Both the position numbers and the translations under genes were made by a program. A stretch of DNA of 64,000 bases, taken from positions 93,751,449-93,815,448 of the forward strand of contig NC_071355.1 of assembly GCF_943734655.1 (NCBI RefSeq), written 5' to 3'. Below, in pieces: positions 57,402-64,000 of this stretch (position 1 is its first letter; each line of letters starts with the position of its first letter). Source of the stretch: Sabethes cyaneus. Taxonomy: Eukaryota > Arthropoda > Insecta > Diptera > Culicidae. The notes below the pieces were generated by a model. That model made no database searches, was not told the DNA's origin, and saw nothing but the letters and a program-made list of their open reading frames with translations.

Positions 57402-58427
57402 CAAATCCGGAGTGGTTTGGGTCAAAGTGGGCGAAAGTGTAAAAAATGCCAAAATCAACGGTGTGTAATATTCTAAAAGGTTATAAGCAAAACTTCTGTG
57501 CGGAAAGGTGACAAAGAACTTTTAATAAAATCGGAACTAGGGACCGAAAGCTAAGGGGGAAGATATTAAGGTGCGTTAAGTCCAATCCTGGCATCTCCAT
57601 CCGGGATATGGTTAAAAAGTGCAATGCCAACACAAACCACGCGGAATATCCTCGCTCGAGAAGACAGTGCCAGTAAACATCCGAATCGGCACTTCAAGCA
57701 GAATTTGGTAACAAATAAGCGTGCTAGGCGTTTCTAGGAGCAAGTTTTGACGAAATTCAACGGATGTATCTTAATAGACGACGAAACCTACGTGAAAATG
57801 GCTTTCAAGCAACTCCCCGGTCAAAAATTTTACATTGCAACTGGGCGTGGCCGTTCCTGTTTGTTGATAAATTCGCAAAGAAGGAATATGTAGCTGTGTA
57901 CTAAAGACTGAGCCTTTCATCACTTCCTTAACAATGATATTAAATTTATACATGGAAGAATGCTTGAAGAAACAGATTTTGCCATTCATTCGTAAACATA
58001 AGAGTAACGTTATTTTCTGGCCTGATTTGGCTAGCTTTTTTTTGTTTGATTATAGTCACTTTAACAGCTTGGGTCATTCGTGACTTCTGCGGGGTTGGGA
58101 TTTGAACCCGGGTCCTCGGAGGGAGAGGCGTGAATGCTAACCACTACACCGGGATTGACTCCTGATTTAGCTAGCTGTAACTACTCTAACGTGGTGCTAG
58201 AGTGGTATGCAGCTAATGATGTCGATTTCGTGCCAAAAGAGATGAAATATCTAGATTATTCGGAGTTTCGACCCATTGAAAATTTTTGGGCAATTGTCAA
58301 ACAACGACTTGGGCGAAGCGGGGGGACAGTCAACAGTGCTAAAGAAATACGTTCAAAGTGGAGGAAACACGCTGATTCACTCGCATCTTCAACTGTGCAG
58401 GATATGATGAGTTCTATTAGGAAATAA
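57402..58427 (+). pseudogene. ITmD37E-type transposase pseudogene, split by a SINE
   Basis: Plus-strand pieces in shifting frames: WFGSKWAKV (57415), MPKSTVCNIL, NPGISIRDMVKKCNANT (helix-turn-helix, about 57590-57640), then DDETYVKMAFKQLPGQKFYI with the first catalytic Asp (about 57778). The next block (RKHKSNVIFWPDLA, about 57990-58034) holds the second Asp. After the SINE, DLASCNYSNVVLEWYAANDV and FRPIENFWAIVKQRLG supply the Glu. Between the second Asp and this Glu I count 37 residues, which is the DD37E signature. The part between the first Asp block and RKHK is largely lost. Terminal repeats were not identified. Not functional. Confidence 0.8.
58037..58160 (-). mobile_element. tRNA-derived SINE inserted in the DD37E gene
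   Basis: Flanked by a 16-bp duplication, CCTGATTTGGCTAGCT (58021-58036) and CCTGATTTAGCTAGCT (58161-58176), one mismatch. The left T run is the complement of its tail. The minus strand reads TCCCGGTGTAGTGGTTAGCA (A box) and GACCCGGGTTCAAATCCCAA (B box), about one tRNA length apart. Only 124 bp, with hardly any body beyond the tRNA part. Confidence 0.8.
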
Positions 58428-58430
58428 GTT

Positions 58431-59924
58431 AGAGATTTTTTCGAAACCAGAGAAATGCAATTATGTAACACTGTGAAACTTAAAGCTGAATAAAAATACT
58501 GCAATCCAGTCATTTATGGGTATATCTGCGACACTCCAGTCACGAGTTATAGATTGTTCTATGCGTCCAAATTTACATTTAGCCAGGCTTTATCGCCGTT
58601 AAGCGTAAATGTGAGGCAAGACAAATTTTGACATTGCAGTTTATCGAAATTTATAAGAATAACTATTGCAAATGATACAACGTACCTATTTATTGCGCTT
58701 TGGGTAACAACATTTTTGCAAATAAAAATCGATTATTGCAAAACAGGAGAGGCATCGTACTTATTCTTTGACGACTCCTGTGCACAGCACAGACCACTGG
58801 GACTGGAGTCTTTTCCAGATTAAATAAGTGAGTAAGGGAGACACCGATTGCAAGGCAAACGCTCGAGCTCAAGTTTTATGATCGGCAAAAGAGTTAATAC
58901 TATGTATTAAATGTCTGTTGATTGTGGTGGAAAATCCCCTGTTGTATATACGTATACCGTATACCGTTTCCACTCTCTGCACTTCGAAACATGAAGTTTT
59001 TCATGTTTCGGTTCTTCATGCGCTGCACTTTAGAAAGTTTTAATTCTTCTTATTTTAAAATTGTGTTGATTTGACTTAATTGCTTGACACAGTTGTGCAT
59101 TAGAAAAATTTGATTTCTTGTGCATTACCTGCATGTATCAACAAGCTAAATGACAAATTATGATTTGCTCTACCCCTTAATGAAAAATTTCGGTTTTGAG
59201 GAAAGGCTGATTCGAAGAAGTTTAATTTATACGCTCTATTCTCATAACTATATAATGCATATCAGTATCTGTAATGCAGTTGCTCCTTCGATATTGTCAT
59301 TATTATTTTATTCACTTGGTTCTAAACATCAGAGGTAAACCCTCGTTTTGTATTACCCAATTGGGTGGCAATTAGACGAAGACCTTTGCCATTCCATTAA
59401 CAAATTTATCAGTTCTGCATGACATGGGTTGGACATTTTCAGGCTACAGCCAGAAAACTTTTAAGTAACATTACAATGTTGATCGGGGATTACGTCAAGT
59501 ATTATTTGGAAAAAGTTGTAAATTATTGTTTCGTCGTTCACGTCGAAGATGTGATTAACCGTGTTTTACCCCTTTAATTTTTCTATTGGTAACAAATAGC
59601 AAACCGAATCGAAGGAAGAACAAACATATGCATCACTCAGGTTTTCTGCAACTCCACATGGACTGGAGTGTCAAGAAAAAAGAAAAATGTAAAATAAAAT
59701 TCTTGACAACTCATTGTATGTAACACTGAACATGAAAATCAATACTCAGCAAAAAAAATATCCGTGGCGAATGGCATTTTGTTAAATATCATACAGCATC
59801 AATTGCAATGATATCGATTGAAATAGCTTTTACAATTAAAACAACGTTTATCTTATTATCTTATCTTCTTATCTTATTAATACCATCACAGCCACAATTA
59901 AGGATTCCTGGAAATAATTTTAAT
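58431..59924. other. Unassigned 1.5 kb
   Basis: AT-rich with a small inverted pair (ATGAAGTTTTTCATG) near 58990. Nothing else recognised. Confidence 0.3.
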
Positions 59925-59926
59925 TA

Positions 59927-60607
59927 CAGTAATGACCCGATTTTGTCACCCCCATGATGAATTTAGGGGTGACAAAAACGGGACAGTGACAAAATCGGGT
60001 ATTTTTTAAATTTTTATTTTCTTGCAGATAACTTAGAACGAACTACATATATTTCTTTCTGATCACTTTTAGGACATTTCGCACTTCCATCTACCTCTCT
60101 GTGGACATTTGTCACCTGTTCACAGCTGTCCCACAGGTATGAAAACACGCGTGTTTTAATTGCGCCGAAATGGTTGATTATACTGGTTAACTATGTTCAT
60201 AGAAATTTCATAGCATGAAAAGCTCTTTCTTATGGTATGAACCATTCTTTGATTAATCCTCCTAAAAGTAAGATAGAAAATTTATTTTTCAAGCAGTAAG
60301 AGATAGAGCAAAACAATGTTCTACAAAATTTTTGAGAAGATTATTATAAAGAACTTTGCCAAAGAAAGTGATCTTCTAGCTATTATAGTTGTGGAGATAA
60401 GAAACAACTTTTGTGAAAACTCCACGATAATCAACACAGCTCTTTTCACAGTGTCTTAACACATTTGACATGTTTCAAAATGATTTTCAAACTAAGCTTT
60501 TGATAAATCAAAAGCGTGACAAAATCGGGTCAAAAACGTGACAAAATCGGGGGTGACAAAATCGGGGAGTGACAAAATCGGAGAGTGACAAAATCGGGTT
60601 ACCACTG
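59927..60607. mobile_element. TA-flanked TIR element with GTGACAAAATCGGG repeats
   Basis: Left CAGTAATGACCCGATTTTGT, right complement CAGTGGTAACCCGATTTTGT, TA on both sides. The right end carries five consecutive copies of GTGACAAAATCGG (60518-60599), the left end two copies (one inverted). No frame. Tc1/mariner or pogo type. Confidence 0.75.
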
Positions 60608-60629
60608 TATTTCTATTTAGGCTTATACA

Positions 60630-60690
60630 AATTTGAAAAAAAGTTTATGTCACCCCCCCTTCAAAAATTTTCGAAATGTGAAGGGGCAAA
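60630..60690. repeat. Fragment related to the TAA-flanked MITE
   Basis: GTCACCCCCCCTTCAAAAAT and GGGGCAAAAAAATTAA resemble the left end of 47523-47993. Confidence 0.4.
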
Positions 60691-61020
60691 AAAATTAAGT
60701 GTTATATCATTATATTGCATTCTTTAGTGATAAGCAGGTTTTTTACAGTTCAGCGAGTTTACAACTCTAAATTATCCAATATGTGCAAAGTTAAAGCAAT
60801 TATCTCGTTATTCTTGATCAAGTTTTTTCACCAACTAAGCTGTGTGATTCCTGCTGCAAGTGACAGGCCAATATTGTACTTAGCCTAACGTCGTCGTCGT
60901 CCGACGTCGAAAATTGAGATGCTTGCAATAAGACTTTTGGCTCTACTTACTTTAAATTTTGTTCCACTTCAATTCATCTTATTTCAAAAGAACCGAATTA
61001 GATTGAGTCAAAAATCAATC
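60691..61020. other. Unassigned spacer
   Basis: No features seen. Confidence 0.3.
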
Positions 61021-61149
61021 AAACAATATATTAGTGAAACTCGGTATCGCTTTTGACGGAGATATTCCGAATTGCAGTGAGATTATTTTTGCCCGTCATA
61101 TATACAAATAGCAATACGATAGATTAAACACTCCGGAATAACAGCTGAC

Positions 61150-62376
61150 ATGATAATAACTGCTGCAAAAAAACTGAAGCGTTCCTTCTCTGCGGGGCCT
61201 GATGGCATCCCAGCCGTAGTTTTGAATCGCTGTATTGTACCGTTAGTCGTTCCTTTACGCATTATTTTTAACAAATCCTTCGAACAAGCTAAATTCCCGA
61301 ATATTTGGAAGGAGTCGTTTATGTTCCCAGTGTATAAAACAGGCGACCGCCGGAACGTTAGAAACTATCGCGGAATTACTAATTTGTCTGCCGCGTCAAA
61401 ATTGTTCGAAATAATTGTTAGCAGTATGATGTTGTCTCGTACAAAAAACTACATATCTTCAGCTCAACACGGCTTCATGCCTGGTCGTTCCGTTTGTACG
61501 AATTTAATGGAGTTCACCTCTACCTGTATCTCGCAAATAGAAAATAAGAAGCAAGTGGACGCAATCTACACGGACTTGAAGGCAGCTTTTGATCGGATCG
61601 ACCATTCAATATTATTGCGTAAACTTTTTCGACTCGGTGCATCCCAACAACTAGTGCGATGGCTCAGCTCGTACTTGCGTGACAGGGTATTGCGCGTGAA
61701 GCTTGGCACGTGTATTTCTGCGCAATTTACTAATACCTCGGGTGTTCCGCAAGGTAGTAATATGGGACCACTACTTTTTTCACTGTTTTTCAACGACGTC
61801 ACGTTGCTATTGGACATCGGATGCAGACTTGTGTACGCTGATGACTTGAAATTATTTCTACCTATTGGAAAAACTGATGATTGTCGCCGCCTGCAAGAAT
61901 TACTCGATACATTTGTTGATTGGTGTAAACGAAACTGGCTCACACTAAGTGTGGCAAAATGTGAAGTGATAAGTTTTTACCGTATTAAAAGTCCGATTCT
62001 ATTTAACTATCAGATTGAGGGGTCTGAGCTGCGCAGAGTAGACCACGTTAGCGACCTTGGTGTGCTACTTGATACTAAGCTAACATTCGACCTACACCGT
62101 GAATCGATTATTTCGAAGGCAATGCGTCAACTGGGATTCATTTCTAAGATTGGACGAAATTTCAATGATCCGCACTGCCTGAAATCCTTGTATTGTGCTC
62201 TGGTTCGGCCACTGCTTGAAAACTGTAGTATTGTATGGTGTCCTCAGCAGTTAACATGGAACCTGCGCATTGAACGAGTACAAAGGAAATTCATACGGCT
62301 TGCCCTGCGACATCTACCATGGCGTCATCCCGAGATTCTCCCACCGTATTCTGATCGCTGCCGGCTATTGATCTAG
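61150..62376 (+). pseudogene. Non-LTR reverse transcriptase
   Basis: Copies element RNA into DNA at the target. RT motifs in order: SFSAGPDGIPAVVLN (12-26), FPVYKTGDRRNVRNYRGITN (59-78), AQHGFMPGRS (105-114), motif A YTDLKAAFDRID with Asp142, SGVPQGSNMGPLLFSLF (197-213) and motif C LVYADDLKLF with YADD at 229-232. The SLYCALVRPLLENCSIVW block and RVQRKFIRLAL follow, as in Jockey/CR1-group LINEs; the exact clade is uncertain. The ATG at 61150 is internal to the original protein. The frame ends early at 62374-62376: one base was lost near 62368, and the natural C-terminus follows in another frame. Confidence 0.85.
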
Positions 62377-62663
62377 ACTCGCTAGATTATCGACGAAAAA
62401 CGCACCAGGCAGTATTCGTGGCCAAAGTCATCAACGGTGAAATTGATTCCCCCAGACTTTTATCTCTATTGGACTTTCGTGCTTCGCAACGGACTCTACG
62501 TTCCACCGGCTTGCTGCAAACTCCATTCCACCGTACCGTCTTTGGATGTAATGAACCCGTCACTGCATGTGTTAGAACATTTTCTAAAGTGGAAGAATTG
62601 TTTAATTTCGACGAGCCATCGTATAAATTTGTACAAAGGTTAAGAAGCACCAATGTTTTATAG
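62371..62663 (+). pseudogene. Frameshifted C-terminus of the LINE reverse transcriptase
   Basis: Reads DLDSLDYRRKTHQAVFVAKV, then GEIDSPRLLSLLDF, LLQTPFHRTVFGCNEP and FSKVEELFNFD, ending FVQRLRSTNVL, stop. This is the usual tail of Jockey-type proteins and joins the upstream frame after a one-base deletion. Confidence 0.8.
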
Positions 62664-62733
62664 AAACCATTCATGTAGACTATAGTCAGATGAAGTAATA
62701 ATAATAAATAAATAAATAAATAATAAATAAATA

Positions 62734-63002
62734 TCAACTATCGGTGCTTTCGGGGCTCTAAATTGATCATTTTATTCCATAGTGTCCAAGTACTTACCCT
62801 AATTATGGATGTTAAGGGCGTAAAACTCAAAGATGCAGTTTTTTACCATGCGTTGGATGCATGCAGAAAGGATGTCACTGAACTGTTCGTAACTTGAAAT
62901 TTTCTGACTATTGGCATGTTATGATTATTATTGGGATCAATGGTGGCCCTACCATAACAGCCCCGGCACCAGCACCATAAAATTCCCGGAGATAAATAAG
63001 GA
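62734..63002. other. Unassigned spacer
   Basis: No features seen. Confidence 0.3.
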
Positions 63003-63172
63003 TTTCCGAATCTCAACTGGAAGAGACAGTTAGAGTCAATAGGATCGTAGCAATTGGCCTTGCAATTGTCCTGTACTCTAACAGTTGGCTGCGAAGTCTG
63101 TCATATGAAAACAAAAGGTCAAGTTTCGATAACGGAAGGTAACATCTAGGCTTTGCTTTACTTTTAAGGTTT
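63003..63172 (+). mobile_element. tRNA-Ile-derived SINE, 5' truncated
   Basis: Begins near the B box (CCGAATCTCAACTGG), then TAGAGTCAATAGGATCGTAG and GTTGGCTGCGAAGTCTGTC. The tail part GGTAACATCTAGGCTTTGCT matches the end of the 63286 copy. Confidence 0.7.
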
Positions 63173-63285
63173 TTCTATGCGCAGTGAGTACTCATCCGAA
63201 CTTTCCGGTAAGTTCATCGTTTGGTTATCAATCTTGCTGAACGATTTGAGAGTGTTGCGAATTTAGCACTGTGTTTTACTAAGCC

Positions 63286-63498
63286 ACCTAGTTAGCCTCG
63301 AGGTACGATGCTGGTCTAATAAGCCATTCGTCGTACGTTCGAATCTCGGCTAGACGGTTCTTGCTAGATAGAGTCAGTAAGATCGTTGCACTGGCCCCGT
63401 AATGTTCCTTTACTTTAACAGCTGGCTGCGAAGTCTGTCGATAAAGAAGGGTAATGTCTAAAGACGGTAAAAACCCGAAGCTTTGCTTTAGCTTTTAT
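63286..63498 (+). mobile_element. tRNA-Ile-derived SINE, most complete copy
   Basis: Head GTTAGCCTCGAGGTACGATG (A-box region), anticodon arm CTGGTCTAATAAGCCATT with loop CTAATAA, B box CGTTCGAATCTCG, body TAGAGTCAGTAAGATCGTTG and CTGGCTGCGAAGTCTGTCG, then GGGTAATGTCTAAAGACGG and GAAGCTTTGCTTTAG. About 210 bp. Same direction as the 63003 copy, 110 bp downstream. Confidence 0.75.
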
Positions 63499-64000
63499 GT
63501 GTTTTACTTGCTGGAAAGTATCTTGGAATATGATGAGAAAAAAGGAAAGTAATTTTCTGAGCCAAAATAAGTGGAGAGAGGTACAACGAATTTTTAAACT
63601 TTGCTTGGCTGTGAGACGGTATTGTCAAATCTGGCTTTAGTTTTCAGAAGGTCGCATAATCAACCCTTTTGCATGCATTATGAGACCTTTCGAAAACTAA
63701 TGCCAGAAATAAATAAAAAATAAGTCAAGGTGATCGAACCTTCACTGCCAGAAGGAACTTAAGATGCCAAAGAGTTGGGAGCTTTTCCGATCGTCAAATA
63801 GTTGTTATCGAAACGGTTTGCATCCTTAATATACAAAGGAAAACACGTTATTGTTGGAGAACAAGCATCAGCTCAGGAACGGCCTGATATTCAAGACTAA
63901 AAGGTTGACCAAAAAACAAGCGGTTTCAAACGTGAATAGTTTCAGAGATTTGTTTTCTTGAAATATGTCGGTAGCACAGCATATGCGTTCCAAGCAAAAA
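63499..64000. other. Unassigned end of window
   Basis: A small inverted pair (GGTCGCATAA at 63650 and TTATGAGACCTTTCG, about 63680) suggests another short hairpin. Nothing else recognised. Confidence 0.3.

Larger units (their letters stand above)
61021..62733 (+). mobile_element. 5'-truncated Jockey/CR1-type LINE
   Basis: Consists of a reverse transcriptase and C-terminus followed by a short 3' UTR and a TAAA-rich simple tail (62696-62733). Weak coding similarity may extend upstream of 61150 in other frames (FDGDIPNCSEIIFARHIYK, about 61051-61106). The endonuclease and ORF1 are absent. No target duplication was found by eye. Confidence 0.75.

Noticed and set aside
58080..58155. Apparent tRNA gene on the minus strand
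   Set aside because: The A and B boxes are good, but the anticodon loop lacks the T33 pattern and the unit is flanked by a 16-bp duplication, so it is a SINE.
60518..60599. CRISPR-like spaced repeats (GTGACAAAATCGG)
   Set aside because: Spacing is only a few bases, the array is part of an element terminus, and the genome is eukaryotic.
63286..63350. Possible tRNA-Ile gene
   Set aside because: The head is tRNA-like but acceptor pairing is poor, and the same body follows it in other copies; it is a SINE.

Overview
This is eukaryotic, AT-rich, non-coding-looking DNA from an insect, most likely a mosquito. The best taxonomic clue is two pieces of a Tc1/mariner-type transposase with a DD37E spacing (about 4.4 kb and 57.4-58.4 kb), a group first described from mosquitoes. 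A LOA-type LINE with an RNase H domain, many RTE-clade LINE pieces and several families of short inverted-repeat elements also fit a culicine genome. I find no intact host gene. Almost everything recognisable is a transposable element or a piece of one.

Layout. 0.6-5.7 kb: a hairpin element, a 2.3 kb TA-flanked inverted-repeat element carrying a nested TTAA-flanked element, a half copy of a CTAGCTGACCC foldback repeat, a DD37E transposase scrap and another TTAA-flanked element. 6.7-14.0 kb: an array of the foldback repeat, split by a nearly full-length LOA-clade LINE (7427-11909) bounded by 201-bp direct repeats. 17.2-21.4 kb: an antisense RTE LINE fragment split by a tRNA-Ile-derived SINE and a 1.28 kb CCCAAGTAAC element, then a TA-flanked element. 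22.7-26.9 kb: pogo-like transposase exons associated with long inverted arms. 27.0-28.8 kb: a TTAA-flanked element, a 460-bp palindrome and an RTE scrap. 31.9-37.0 kb: a 5.1 kb palindromic element with a second, almost perfect 2.05 kb palindrome nested in it at a TTAA site. 38.0-39.8 kb: antisense RTE LINE. 41.3-50.2 kb: several short TIR elements, including a hAT-type element with an 8-bp target duplication that sits between two inverted copies of a TAA-flanked MITE. 50.4-51.5 kb: a second pogo-like transposase pseudogene. 52.6-58.4 kb: a sense-strand RTE LINE broken by a stack of DNA elements and by a 687-bp SINE, followed by a DD37E pseudogene carrying another SINE. 59.9-62.7 kb: a TIR element and a 5'-truncated Jockey/CR1-type LINE with a TAAA-rich tail. 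63.0-63.5 kb: two head-to-tail SINE copies.

The elements do not work together as a pathway. What the window records is a history of insertions, and in several places the order can be read because one element interrupts another whose reading frame or inverted arm is known on both sides. Target duplications read off these interrupted sites (201 bp for LOA, TTAA, TA, TAA, 2 bp for CCCAAGTAAC, 8 bp for hAT, 10-16 bp for SINEs) are the firmest evidence here. Superfamily names for elements lacking a protein rest on target duplication and terminal motif only. I saw no CRISPR array, rRNA, functional tRNA or convincing host promoter.
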